From Corinectria fuckeliana (Eukaryota > Ascomycota > Sordariomycetes > Hypocreales > Nectriaceae), in the NCBI GenBank assembly GCA_019137255.1, contig WPDH01000061.1:82335-146334 (forward strand): a stretch of 64,000 nt of DNA, given 5' to 3'. The notes below the pieces were generated by a model. It saw only the letters and a program-made list of their open reading frames with translations. It was not told the DNA's origin and searched no databases. Positions 48,067-60,233 of this stretch are shown here, one piece after another. How positions within the stretch are numbered: position 1 is the stretch's first letter; each line of letters starts with the position of its first letter. A program made the translations under genes and the position numbers.

Positions 48067-50667
48067 ATGCTTCGTCTCTCGCTTCTCCGTCGCGGCCCGG
48101 CTGCGCAAGGCTCGGGCCGGTGTCTGGCACGCCAATGGCGGAGCTTGGAACGAAATGGCCAGTTCCGACGGGCCATGCATACTCATGGCGATGCTCGGCT
48201 TCAGGACATCCGCAACATTGGCATAATTGCTCATGTTGATGCCGTACGTCTCTGCGTGTGCCTTCCTGGTAACTAAAGCTCACATGTCCAGGGGAAAACT
48301 ACTACCACGGAGCGCATGTTATACTACAGTGGTGTAACTCAACGAGTCGGAGGTAGGTCCAGTCTCTTTTTGTGCTTCACATTGCATCGGCGCCTCTTTA
48401 TATACACATTTAAACAAATAGTGCACACTCTAACCAAACCAGATGTCGATTCGGGAAATACCGTGACCGACTTCCTCGACCTTGAACGGGAACGAGGAAT
48501 CACCATTCAGTCCGCTGCCATCACCTTTCATTGGCCACGTCAACAAAACCTCCTGCCAGGGGCTACCTCCAAAACCATCAACCTGATCGATACACCCGGC
48601 CATCAGGACTTCCGCTTTGAGGTCGACCGTTGCCTGCCTATTTTGGATGGCGCTGTGTGCATCATTGACTCCGTCAAGGGCGTCGAGGCCCACACCGAAA
48701 GAGTATGGGCGTCGGCCCATGAATTCAAGGTCCCGAGAATCGTCTACTGTAACAAGCTCGACCGCGAGGGCGCCTCTTTCAAGAAGGCCGTTCTTGAGAT
48801 CGGCGCGAGGCTCAAGGGATGGCCCCTTGTTTGCCAGATCCCGTGGTGGGAGAAGGAGGACTTTGTCGGCGTCATTGACGTGGTTGACCGAGTGGGATAT
48901 CGATGGAAATCGGAACGCGAAAAGACACGCTACGACTTTCCCGAGCTCCAGGAGAAGCTCTCCAGCTCGAACCAAGGCCTTCTACCCGAGATTGAGCTGG
49001 CGCGACAGGCTTTAGTCGAGGGCCTGGCAGACTTTGACGAGGCCATCATGGATGAGTTCCTCGAGGAGAATCAGAACATCGACGGGTCCATCATCAAGCA
49101 GGCCATCCGTAGAGTCATTCGGAGCGGCGACGGTCGAGCAATCCCCGTGTTTGCGGGATCCAGCTTTCGTCACATCGGCGTCGAGCCGTTGATGGACGCC
49201 GTCAATGACTACCTACCCAACCCGGAGGAACGCCCGGCAGCTGAGGTGCGAGTTGGTACCACGAAGCAACGCCTTGATGCTTTATTGGCCGACAAGAAGG
49301 CGGGCAGGTCTCGTATTGCATCTATTGCTTCCGTCTTCAAGGTCTTCAACCACCCCAAGGAAGGCGTAATCAGCTTCGTGCGTGTTTATCACGGCACAAT
49401 GACTAGGAACGCCTCGAGCTTCAACACCAACATGCTCGTCCACGAGCGACCCATGGGCATTCTTCAAATCTCTGCTTCCAAGACGCAAGACATCCAAGAG
49501 CTCTCCGTAGGCCAGATCGGAGCACTCAGGGGTCTCAAGAAGGCTCGGACCGGCGACACCCTCATCACCACCGTGGGTGGCAAACCCGTTCCCGAGGGGT
49601 TCCGCCATGTGCAGATCCGGCCGCCGGAGATTCCCCCGCCAGTTGCGTTCCTGCAGGTCGAACCGTACGGAAACGTGGCTGCCCAGCAGCTCCAAGTCGC
49701 GCTGGAAAACACCAGCCGCGAAGATCCCAGCCTCCGGTGGAGCCGAAACCCCAAAACTGAGCAGTTCACCATCCAAGGGATGGGAAAGCTACATTTAGAC
49801 GTATCGTTATATCAGATGAGACAGAAGTACAAGATTGACGCCGACTTTGGGCCCATCGAGGTCGACTACAAGGAGTGTGTCACCACGCCTACACGGCCCC
49901 AGCACACCGCGTTCGACCGCCCGGTTGCTGGCAAGGCTGGAAAGGCGTCCTGTACAGTCACTCTGGAACCGCTTGAGGAGCACCACCGTGAGTCGCTGCT
50001 CGAATCGAGCATCGAGAGAGACGGGAACATCTACCACATCGCCATCCCTCTACCAGAGGACTCGAGCTCGTTGGCGTTTGATGTAGAGGACGCCCGTCAG
50101 CAGCTCCTCAACGGAGCCATTGCAGGTCTAGCGAGGGGTCCGCGACGAGCCGCGCCGATTCATGGGTGCCACGTCACTATCACGTTAGACACGACACCCG
50201 GGGGTTGTGAAACTCCCACGGGAGGCCACTTCAGTAGTGTTGCGAGGACAGCGGTGCAGGCCTCCCTGAAGGACGCGTTCGAGAAGGACCAGATCAGCAT
50301 CGTGGAGCCCATCATGCTCGCTCACATCACCTGTCCCGAGGTCGTAGCCGGAACTGTGCAGCACGACGTGACGGCGGGGGCCGGCGGACAGGTCCTGGAG
50401 GTCAACGACCGGTCCGCGGAATCGACGGGCGACGACCACATCGACGTGAGCAAAATATACACTCCGCCCGACCCGTATGACTCCGTCACGTCGCTGCGCA
50501 GCAAGAAGTCGACGACGCGGATGGTGGAGATTGTGGCCAAGGTGCCGTACAAGGAGATGCTCGACTACGACAACCACCTGCGGAGCAAGACAGCAGGTCG
50601 CCATTCGATGACAATGTCATTCGACTCGTTTGCCAAGGTTGTCGGCCACCGAGAGAAGGGACTCTGA
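48067..50667 (+). CDS. mef2: Mitochondrial ribosome-releasing factor 2 (MEF2, EF-G-like GTPase)
   Basis: This GTPase recycles mitochondrial ribosomes together with the ribosome recycling factor. Three exons (48067-48243, 48292-48352, 48443-50667) give 820 residues. The first about 40 residues are Arg-rich and lack acidic residues at the very end, a likely mitochondrial presequence. GTPase motifs are HVDAGKTT (G1, split by intron 1), RGITI (G2), DTPGHQDF (G3) and NKLDREG (G4). EF-G domains II to V follow, ending RSKTAGRHSMTMSF. The length and G4 region fit MEF2 rather than MEF1. Intron 2 (90 nt) reads through without a stop but has canonical borders, and its removal restores the conserved GVTQRVGDVDSG. 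Confidence 0.93.
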
Positions 50668-51306
50668 GGCGGTTTACACGTCGAGAGTAGCATCTGAAAC
50701 TGAGGTCACAGGCCGTGATCTCTCTACAGTGTGGCTGTGTACAATAAAATGACATATTGTGTAGAACGTCTGGCGGTGTATGAAAAATATGGTTGTCACG
50801 GAGCTATTAGCACATCAGGATGATGAGAGATGGATAGTAAATAGATACGTGGGGGGGGACTCGGTCAAAAGGCGGAGAACTATTCCGACGCCAAGCTTAG
50901 CCTACTCTTTTATAGAACATAATTATCAGCAAGATAGAGTGAAGGCTCCCAAGCCGCATTCGACCAGCAGCAGACCTATTCTGGAAGAGAGTCAGTTTTC
51001 CTTTCCAAGAGGTCCACGACCAATCATGGTAAAGATGCAGGCTGACATACGTGTCAAAGACCAATGAAATTGAATATGGGTGTCAGCCTTTAACTACTTA
51101 TCCATACTGCTATGTACATGTGCAAGCCAAGATTAAACACGCTGAACCAGAACACCAGGCCAAACCCCAAAACTATATATCAGCCACCCCAGGCACCAAT
51201 CAGAAAACCAATCAGAAAACAATGCTATGCTATACCATATGCAAACCCCCGCGCCAGCTTCAGCCAAACCTTGGAGTAGAAAGAAAGAAAAGGGGCTTAT
51301 GGCATC
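50668..51306. other. Convergent 3' spacer, MEF2 and cupin genes
   Basis: A 639-bp, relatively AT-rich spacer with an eight-G run at 50851-50858 and a short direct repeat of AATCAGAAAACCAATCAGAA near 51199. It presumably holds both 3'UTRs. No gene is seen. Confidence 0.6.
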
Positions 51307-52153
51307 TTAGATGGCACGCTTGTTGATGCCACACTTCTTGAGGCACTCATCGACGCCCAGGGCGATGCTCAAGGGGATGGCTTTGCGAACGCGCTCGATG
51401 TCCTCGCCAGCAATGCTCTGACCAAAAGTAGCAGCAACGACATCGTCGCCGAGGGCAAAGGTCTCGTCGGCGACCTGGCCAGCTCCAAAGTCCTCGGAGG
51501 CAAAGGCTGCCACGAAGGTAGCAGGCTCGCAGTCGGGGTTGAATTGAGTGTGGACAGAGCCCTGGTAGAAGGGGGTCATCATATTGGCCTTGAGCTCGGT
51601 GCGAACAACGCGGCGGGTGCCGTTGGCGTTGTTGACACCGTTCTCGGGGACCATCTCGGTGATGAGGCGGCCCGAGGTGACGATCTGAAGCTCGACGGAG
51701 CGAGGGTGGATGTGGAGGGTGTTCATGCCGCAGGCTGCAGAGGAGAAGGGTGTCAGTCGTTGCGGTTCTCGAAGCAAGATGAACGGGATGCCTCACCATC
51801 AATGCGGCCGAAAGCCATACCGGCGCCAGTGCCAACAAGAGCAGGGAAGGTCTTGCGGTTGGCGGGGATGAGCTGGCCGCCCTTGCCGGGCTTGGGCTGC
51901 TGTTGGTTGAAGTCGAAGACGAAGTCGTCGTCGTTGTTGAGAAGAGCGAAGCGGTCAACAGCGCTGGAAGGGAGGGATGTGTTAGATTCTGTGGTCAAGC
52001 AAGCTGAGGAGCTTGTATAGATGCTTACGTATCAGCAAGCGTAAGCTGGGCAGTCAGACTAAGCCCCTGGGGAGCGTCTCGTCGGGAGGGAGCAGCGGAA
52101 GCAAAGGAGGTGAAGGCCAGGATGGCGGAGATGGTGGCGGCGGAGAACTGCAT
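51307..52153 (-). CDS. Secreted cupin (spherulin-1/germin-like)
   Basis: This is a small extracellular protein with a single cupin barrel, of the fungal spherulin-1A/germin-like group; family roles include desiccation or wall-associated functions, but the activity is unknown. Three exons (52153-52029, 51963-51797, 51734-51307) give 239 residues. Residues 1-20 form a signal peptide (SAATISAILAFTSFASAAP). The first cupin motif appears as NTLHIHPRSVELQIVTSGR, so the metal-binding HxH is present. The C terminus has DECLKKCGI with two Cys that could pair with the Cys of the ACGMN region. A TATATA box on this strand at 52270-52265 lies about 110 nt upstream, suggesting regulated, strong expression. 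Confidence 0.88.
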
Positions 52154-52264
52154 GTTGAAGATTGCTGGGTTTATGGTGGGAGTGCTGAAGAGCAGATTAT
52201 GGTAGTATAGTAGGCTGCTGCCTTATTTGATAATAAAAATACAGAGAAGCTGAGAGGCCAAGGC

Positions 52265-52270
52265 TATATA
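52265..52270 (-). promoter_or_regulatory. Putative TATA box of the cupin gene
   Basis: TATATA on the minus strand about 110 nt upstream of the cupin start codon. Confidence 0.5.
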
Positions 52271-52439
52271 AGTGCAGTTGTGAGTGTGTTGTTGCTGTGT
52301 GAGGATAAAGCGTCTCAAGCACGGAGCAAGATGATCTTCTTATACATGATCCCCCCTCCATCTACGGCAAGAACCGGGCGATTGTGTATTCTAGTTGCGG
52401 CAAGGTGTTGAACAGTAAGAATCTGACTGATGCTGTGTG

Positions 52440-52712
52440 ATGCCAAAGATCCTCACTCTGCCGACACATGGCCCTGCGTTCGGCATGTCAGACTTCCGCG
52501 ACCGCCATCCCGGCCGACGGAGATGGGGGGTACGCAACTCGATTAGGCTACTAATGTATGATACAGAGGCGGGCCTTCGTTGGGACGTCCGGGAGAGAGG
52601 GCGTTTGCTGGTATTCAAAGTGTTACTATTCGTGGGTGCGTTGGTTCCCGCCATGGTGGTGTGGCTGTTCATATGGCACCCGTTCCAGGCTGTGTACCTA
52701 CTTAGAGAATAG
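52440..52712 (+). CDS. Possible small single-pass membrane protein
   Basis: A 90-codon frame with an Arg-rich N-terminal half and one strongly hydrophobic stretch (VLLFVGALVPAMVVWLFIW) near residues 62-80. I recognise no family and see no splice signal or TATA box near it. It lies upstream of the cupin gene on the opposite strand and could equally be a chance frame. Confidence 0.2.
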   Translation: MPKILTLPTHGPAFGMSDFRDRHPGRRRWGVRNSIRLLMYDTEAGLRWDVRERGRLLVFKVLLFVGALVPAMVVWLFIWHPFQAVYLLRE

Positions 52713-55345
52713 AAGGCTAATTTACAGTGGTGTAGGCTGTGAGTAGCCGCAGCGCCTCGGCGGTGTCTTCATTAGTGCAGGCGCCTAAAAATAACGGCCG
52801 CGGGGGGGGGGGGGATGACATTGGATGTAATCCAGTTCTGCAAGCGCTAATTAAGCGACCAAAACATTCCAAGATGGCGGCCGACGCCCCTATTAGATAC
52901 TAGAGTTAATGCAGAGCGTTCCATTTTCTGGGGGAGTGTCAGCGAGGCCCGCCGCGATGGAAGGAGCCGTTGCTGTAAGCGGGTAGCCGCGCCTCCCGGA
53001 GGCATGCTGACCCGGCAGAAAACAGACGGAAAGGTCGAAAGCCTATTACTCCGTAAATGGAAGGGCTTTAGATAGTCTAGGGATGCCGCGAATGTGGTGG
53101 GGAGAAAATGGAGACGCAGCACATGAGAAGGAGCAAGCAAGACAGCGGATACGATGGAGGAACCCCGCCCTTTCCTTTCAAAGCATATTCGTGGTATATC
53201 TCTCAACCAAGCAAACTGCAGTCTCACTTCAACCTGAACATCGTCAAAATTACCATCACAGAATCGACCTTCTCGTCCTCGGTAATAGCAAGCCCGCCCG
53301 CAGAAACCAAAGAACAGCCCCCCCCCCTCATCAACACGAAAGGTCGCACACAGTCATACTGGACAAAAGCCATTCAACCACCTTCCAGAATACACTGATG
53401 CCTTCCAGCTCATCTTCCTCGTCATCTGAGCCTAGAATCCACCTCGGACACGTTGGCGCGCCGCCAATGACAAAACCTGCCGGCAATACCAAACTCCGCT
53501 CAACGTAATTAAAGTCAAGAACACGACGGACTCAACAAGACAAGGAAAGTAAGTAATCGTCATTAAGACTGTTTGTTTAATTTCCAAGCTGTTTACTGAA
53601 CGGTAGATTGGCGACCGGTGGGTGCAAAAACAAGACGAGCATTGTTTCGTTATGTCCGGTCGCAGCAGATCAGACGACCAGGGCCTGTGGCGGCCCTAGG
53701 TCAACAATGAAGTCATCCAGACATGCATGATGCGGGCGAACCTTGAACAGGGTGCAGAGTGGAACAGCGTATCACGCAAGGAACCGAGGCAAGGCTGCGT
53801 TTCAGGGCCCGAGTCTCCATCGTCGACTTGCCGTTGACCACTGATCATTAACCATCAATGGGGCCCTCGCTGCAAAGGCTCCATCGAAATTCGGCAAAGA
53901 GGTCGCTTCCCCTTGGCCTCCGCAATCAGTGAACCGTCGCGGGACCTGACCTCGCCGCTAAGACCGGACGGGCATCACGTCTTGCATTGGCCCAGGAACA
54001 GGAATAGGGACTAGGGCTCACAGGATCAGTCGCTCGGCCAGGGTCATTTCAACATGTCCATCGCCAGCCAATGTGGTCCTATGTAAGTACGCGTATTTCC
54101 ATGATTTCCCCAACCAAGCCACCACACAGGGGGGGGACCAGGCCCCCATGGACGAAGTACTCGGGGCAGCACTCAGTCAGGTAGTGCATAGTACGCCCAA
54201 GCACAGGAGTCCAGGTCAGGACAGATGGACAGATGCAGCTTGGACAAGATGATGCGTGTGGCACAGCTCTCAAGGCGAAAAGAGGCATTATTCCTTATAC
54301 TATGGATCCTATCGCGACATGCCTGTTCGGCCGACAACGAGTTCCCTGATCTGGCCGATGGGCAGGGTCATTGTCTTATTGCAGGCAGTACGGTCCGGGG
54401 GCGACCTTGGTGCTTGGACAATGGCAAGAGGAAAGGGTAGGACAGTGAAATGGACTCAATGGCACAGAACAGGCGTTGGTGAGGTCTAATCTGCGACGAG
54501 GAGCACCCCCTGAAGCAATGGGGCACAACTGCGAGGTGATTGGCAGCATGGTCGCAAGGAGGAGATGAGATGCCTATCCCATTGGGCAGCGTCTCATTAC
54601 CCCGGCCACGGCCGCCGAGAGGCGTCTCCACAATCGAGCCGGGCACGGGCGGACCAGGGGCGGACCATGACGGAGCAAGATCACCAGAGTCGGCCAGACG
54701 AGAGTTGATCAGCCCGAGCCAGACCAACAAAGCCAGACGGTGGCCACAGCACTGCTAAGACCAGGAGCAGAGCCAGGCCAGAGAGAGCTTGCGAACCAAG
54801 CCCTCCCCACAGAATGAACCGGGGTGACTTCCTGAGGGAACACCGGCCGGAGGCGAAAGAGGCCGTAGTTCGTGCGTAGCCTCATGGCCCAATCTCCAGC
54901 CGCCGCTGGTGGTGTTGCGCGGGCTTCTGGTTTGGTGCTGGTCTGGTGCTGGTCCCGCGGCGCTGCTTCGACTCTCATTTCCTGGGGGCCCATCCCATTT
55001 GCCCTCGCCCAGTCTACTTCCCGCTTTCACTGTCGATCTCGTTATTGTATTTCCCATTTTGTTTCCCTTGCCCCATCTTCCATCGCTCCTTTTGACTCTT
55101 TTGTTTCCCTTGTGCATCCGTAAATACTGGTCGTGCTGCTGGCCCACGACTTACTACCTTCGCTTTCCACCACCTCGTCAGCTTCGTCACTCACTCCGCT
55201 TGCTTGACGAGCCATACGCTCTTTCATCCTTTCGACATAGGTCCCACATTCAGTTTGCGACGCGTTGCGAAGGAACATCTAACATTTCTCGCTACGACCG
55301 CGCCCGACACTCGTTCAACCCCGGTAATTCAACCCAAAACACCAA

Positions 55346-57036
55346 ATGAAGTTCACGACACTCCCGGCTGCCCTCACGGCGGCCGTGTTGTTGGCCGCCC
55401 CCTCTATAGCCCACAAAGCTCATCGACACTCGCGCCGCGTCGAACATCCGTTTAATCCCCAGGACGCCTCGTTCATCGAGCTCATCGAGAAGCCCGTCGA
55501 GAAGCGTGGATCGCAGTGCCAATTCCCCACCGACGACTCCAACCTGGTCGCCGTCACTCCCGACGAGAAGAACGCCGGATGGGCTATGAGCCCTGATCAG
55601 GAGTGCACTCCTGGGAGCTACTGCCCCTTCGCTTGCAAGCCCGGCATGGTCATGGCCCAGTGGGAGCCTGATTCCACCTACGACTATCCCTCGTCAATGG
55701 TAGGCTGAATCGTGTATCACGCCTTGAAATCGCTCATACTGACCCGCACCTCAGAATGGTGGCCTGTACTGCAACGATGACGGCGAGATTGAGAAGCCGT
55801 TCAAGAGCAAGCCCAACTGTGTCCAGGGAAGTGGCGCTATCGAGGCCATCAACAAATGCGGCTCTCAGATGTCGTGGTGCCAGACCGTCCTACCTGGTAA
55901 CGAGGCTATGCTTATCCCTACTCTCGTGGGCAGCAGCGCCACCATCGCCGTTCCCGATGATTCGTACTGGTGCTCTACCGCTGCTCAGTGAGTCTAACTC
56001 AAATGCCAGATTCGATGATTTATAGCTCCAAAGATGCTAACCATCCGTTCTGTTCAGCTACTACATCAACCCCCCTGGCGTTGGCGAGGAGGGCTGCATC
56101 TGGGGCTCCGAGGATGAACCTGTTGGCAACTGGAGCCCATATGTCGCCGGTGCCAACACCGATTCTAATGGCCAGACTTTCGTCAAGCTCGGCTGGAACC
56201 CCATCTGGGAGGACTCGGGCCTCAAGAGCACCCTGCCGGAATTTGGAGTCGAGATTAAGTGCCCTGACGGCGGCTGCAACGGCCTGCCCTGCAAGATCGA
56301 TCCCTCTGATGGCGAGGGCTCGGTTGGCAGCTCCTTGAGCGCTATCGGCGCTGGCAACGCGGCCTTCTGCGTCGTCACTGTCTCCAAGGGCAGCACCGCC
56401 CAGATTGTAGCCTTCAGCGTCGGCTCTGGCTCCAGCTCCATCTCGTCAGAGGACGACGACGAGTCCGAGTCCACCACCAAGGAAGCCGAGTCATCCACCG
56501 TCGCCGAGACCACCTCCGCCGAGCCCACTACCAGCGAGGAGCCTACAACCACCGAAGAGTCTACCACCTCGACTACCGAGGAATCCACCACTTCGACTAC
56601 CAAGGAGTCCACCACCTCAACTACCGAAGAGTCCACGACTTCCACTACCTCGACTACTAGCACTAGCACAACCAGCACCACTAGTACCACCTCCGAGGAG
56701 ACGTCGACCACAACGTCAAAGACCAAGACTAAGACCAAGACTAAGACCACGCCTACGTCGACGCACTTCACCAGGAAGGCCACCAAGACTAAGTCCGAGG
56801 AGCAGGAGACTACCACCAAGAAGAGCCACCCCACCGTCAAACCCGGCATCTTCCACGAGAATGGCACCACCACGGCCGAAGCGCAAGGGACCATCACCGA
56901 TGAGCCCTCAGCTACCGACAAGGGCTCCGCGGCTGCCCCCTCGACCTCCAAGGAGGGCGAGGCGGTCCGTCGCCAGGGCAGTGCCGCCGTCGCCAGCTTC
57001 GTCGTAGCTTTCATTGCCGCCGCTTGCTTCCTGTAA
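55346..57036 (+). CDS. SUN-family cell wall protein, GPI-anchored
   Basis: This is a secreted beta-glucan-binding or modifying protein of the SUN family (GH132-type; relatives act in septation and wall remodelling). Three exons (55346-55699, 55755-55987, 56058-57036) give 521 residues. A signal peptide (LPAALTAAVLLAAPSIAH) is followed by a Kex2-like site EKR near residue 54. The Cys-rich SUN domain begins SQCQFP and includes WAMSPDQECTPGSYCPFAC, GGLYCND, CGSQMSWCQTVLPGNEAM, YYINPPGVGEEGC and FVKLGWNPIWED. After residue about 365 comes a Ser/Thr/Glu tract with repeated EESTTST units, then a Lys/Thr segment. The hydrophobic C terminus ASFVVAFIAAACFL behind small residues is a GPI signal. The introns are short with canonical borders. 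Confidence 0.92.
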
Positions 57037-57936
57037 GGGATGCCGATTCAACCAAGAACCTCTTTGCTTCACTCTCGGCCAGCCTGCTAGTTCTCCGCAC
57101 TCCCTCTCCCTGCTGAGCCTTCTCGCCCATCATTCTCGTCCCACGGCATCTGGCATTCTTCACTTCAGGGGCTCCTATTTTATAAAGTAACCTTTTTTTT
57201 TTTTTTTTTAACAAGGCCATCTTTCTTTCCACTCTTTATTCTTACATATATTACCAAGCCAACTACCCTATCGGCGATAGTGTTTATTACCTTAAACCAT
57301 ATTTCCTCTACACTTCGGTCTCGGACTGTTTGTGGCGGCAATCAGGACTCCTCGGTTACCCACACAACCCTAGATATCCTTTGATTCATATCGAAGAATC
57401 TTCTCGCAGGAGAATCTCTTTTTTTTTTTTTTGGCCTGCGGGCATTATTTATATATTTCATGCTTCTTTTCACGGTTGATATACCCTTTTACACCCAACA
57501 GCATTGGAGGTTTCGAGTCTTGGAGGAAAAACGAAAACGAGCAGCGACATTCCTGGCATTGATGGACTTTTTGTTTTATTTTGATGATGTATGTATCCGA
57601 ATTTGGTTGCGTGTCGGAGATTGGAGGAGGTGGTTTTGGACAGAGACAGATTCACTGCGTTGGGACGATCCTCTGGGTCGTCTCGGGTCCTTTACGGACC
57701 TTTTTTTGCTTTTTCTTCTGAGCAGAAAAGAGATGATCAGACATGTTTATTACGAAATCATGTTCCTTTATACGGAACCACGGACAAGGGAAATGTGGAA
57801 GATCTGGCCAAGTCATTTTGCTTCAGACAGTGGTTGGGCCTCTACTTTGCGTGACGTATCCAAGACGTGTGTGATGTGCTTCCTCCTGGGTATCATATAA
57901 TTTTATCCCCGACGCTCATTCTCAATCTGGTCCCCC
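57037..57936. other. Convergent 3' spacer downstream of the SUN gene
   Basis: A 900-bp AT-richer, T-tract-rich spacer. A 146-codon frame (57460-57900) lies in it but looks like chance coding in a 3'UTR. Confidence 0.55.
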
Positions 57937-59674
57937 TTACTCCTTAACCCATCCTGGCACCTCGTCTGGGTCAAAATCCTCCTCGTACCTCCTGTCACGG
58001 ATCGTCTGCCACACGTTAGGCCATCCCGCGAGTACAGGGCTGCCCTTGGCTTTGGCGCCGATGATGGCGAAGCGGCCCTGGCCGTGGGCAACGAATCCGT
58101 GCATGAGGCCCTGCTGGACGAGCGTCGCCACCATCATCTCCACGTCTTCCGGCGTGACCTCCGCGTTGCCCCAAATCATCCCCTCGTTGGGCCGCAGGGC
58201 TCGAGGGCCACCTGGTGGAGGCGCCAAGGTGGAGTTTCCTGCGTCCTGTGCATTGTTGGAAAGCGCCTTCATAAGGAGCGGGTTCACGTGCTGCGGGCGG
58301 CCCAGGGCGTTGGGGGTTGCAGGCAGCCAGCCCTCGAGGCGGCGCTGGAGGTAGACGGAGACGGTGAGAAGGTCTGCAAGGTCGAGGGTGGCGGCTTTCC
58401 GAGAGGAGGCGTCGGTGGGAGGGACGAAGGTCAAGATGAAGGTCTTGCGGCTCAGAGACCTCCACAGAAGTGGGCGCAAGCGGTGGGTGAGCGTCAAGAG
58501 TAGGCCCTTTTCGAACAGCCACGTCTCATGTGCCGCAAGCTGGTGCTGGAACTGGATAAAGTTTCCAGACCGGATGGCCTGGCAGAGCGGGAGAAAGACG
58601 GGGGCCAGGGACCGCGCCTCGGGCCGCTGGAGAAGGGCCTGCGAGGGGAAGCGGCCGAGGAGGATGTTGCATGGGATAAGGTAGGTAAGGATGTTTGTGC
58701 GGTGGGAGACGAGCTGTGAGGGAGTCTGCAAGTAGGCATCTTGCAGGCAAAGCGCGGCACGGAGGTAGTGGTTGTTGGAGTAGTTGAAGCGACCCAGGTA
58801 GTAGAGGAAGGTGACACGCTGGGCAGCTGGATAGAGGGCCAGCGGCGGTGAGATGGTGGAGATGTTGACGAATATCATCTTTGCAAGGTGCGTCCTCCGG
58901 CACTGTGGTTACATTAGCCGTGTCCATCGAGACATTGATGCCGTGGACCAGCGTGAGGCTCACTGCGAAGAGAAGCTTGAGAACGAGGTTGGCAAACATG
59001 TAGACGCCAATCTTCTTGCCCTCGGGCTTGCTGTAGCGGCCGCTGGAGCGGTCCGTCAGGCAGGTCGTGAAGATCTTCTGGATGATCTCGGCGGAAGACT
59101 CGGCGATGGTCTTGTCCTCGTCGACGGAGCGGAGGTGGCGCGTCAGGTCCGGCCGCCGATTGAGCGTCATGGTGAGACGGGCGAGCGTCTCGGAGAGAGA
59201 CATGCTAGTCTTGAGGAGCATGGCGCCATAGGTTGGGTGGGCAAAAGCCGTGGCGCACGAGCTGGGTTGGCGTTAGTGAGACTGTCCATTTGGAAGTACT
59301 AGTGTACGAGGAGAGAAGGGGAGAGAGCGAGAGAGCGAAAAGACGTACTTGACAAGCCCACTAAGCAATTGGTGCGCTCGCAGCAAATCGTCATAGTTGA
59401 TATCTCGCCAGAAGACCAGATAGTCCTTCATAAAGGCCACAAACCCCGGCCAAGCGGTGGCCTGGCCCTCGGGGACGTCGTCGTCCTGGGGCAGGGACTT
59501 GTCGATGAGGCTGTCGAGGCCCTGCTGGCGGAACTGGGAGCGCAGCTCGGCGGCGAGGTCGTGATACTGCTGCGGTGAGCCGGGCTCGACCTGCAGCCAG
59601 GCGCGCAGCTCGTCGCCGTTTTGCGCCCGGACGAACCGGCGGATCTGGGAGAGGAACCCAATCACGAGAGGCAT
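57937..59674 (-). CDS. PCI-domain protein, CSN12/PCID2 (Thp1-like)
   Basis: This is a PCI (proteasome-COP9-eIF3) domain protein of the CSN12/PCID2 family, linked to the COP9 signalosome in yeast and to TREX-2 mRNA export. Three exons (59674-59349, 59261-58964, 58902-57937) give 529 residues. Conserved pieces are HPTYGAMLLKTSMSLSETL, LVLKLLFACRRTHLAKMIF (across the last junction), RVTFLYYLGRFNYSNNHYLR, CNILLGRFPS and the winged-helix part MLMAT-like VATLVQQGLMHGFVAHGQ. The product ends DEVPGWVKE. The third exon was fixed by the TGC acceptor because it restores the family sequence ACRRT. An upstream exon cannot be excluded, but none is obvious. Confidence 0.88.
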
Positions 59675-60233
59675 CGTGCGCCGGCGATCCTGCGGTTGGC
59701 TGGCTGGTGAGCGAGCCGTTGAGGATGAGACAAAGGGAGTGAGTGAGTGAGTAGGTTATGAAACTGAGTAAAACTGTACAGTAGAAAATGTCCAGGCTCC
59801 ACCTATCGCACTGTAGTGAACTACCCAGCAATTTGATAGTCTACTTACGGTAACAAGGTGACAGATCGGAACAAGGTCTCTGAATAGAAGAGAAAATGGA
59901 CAGAAAGAATCACACTGACTACGCAAAGAAGTCTTCATTCCCCCTTGTTTTTTTTGCCTAAAAAGTATCCCTGTCGCGGTCATCTAGACGCTTGACTTGA
60001 CGAAGCGTTTATCGTCTCATGTGGCAACGAAACTACCCTACAGCATACAACATGAACTCATCAATGTGTATACTATGATCGCTTCTTTCTTCGTTGAGAT
60101 TTGCATTTGAGGAGGTCTAAAACCGTGAATGATTCATGAACTGGGGTGCTTTTTTATTTGCCGGTTCTCCCATTCGGCTCGAGTCTGTCTCGTTTCTCGT
60201 CACAATACCCGTCGCACCTTTTCCTTTTCCCAC
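59675..60233. other. Intergenic spacer, CSN12 upstream and thiolase downstream
   Basis: A 559-bp spacer between two minus-strand genes; probably the CSN12 promoter plus the thiolase 3'UTR. No gene is seen. Confidence 0.6.

Larger units (their letters stand above)
52154..55345. promoter_or_regulatory. Divergent promoter region, cupin and SUN genes
   Basis: A 3.2-kb spacer between head-to-head genes for two secreted proteins. It holds the cupin TATA box, a 13-G run (52802-52814), a ten-C run (53318-53327) and a TACTCCGTA palindrome (53047-53055). From about 55000 on, a CT-rich leader probably forms the SUN 5'UTR. One weak small ORF (52440-52712) is listed separately. Confidence 0.5.

Noticed and set aside
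57460..57900. 146-codon frame downstream of the SUN gene
   Set aside because: It lies in T-rich 3' flanking DNA with no domain, signal peptide or codon pattern like its neighbours.
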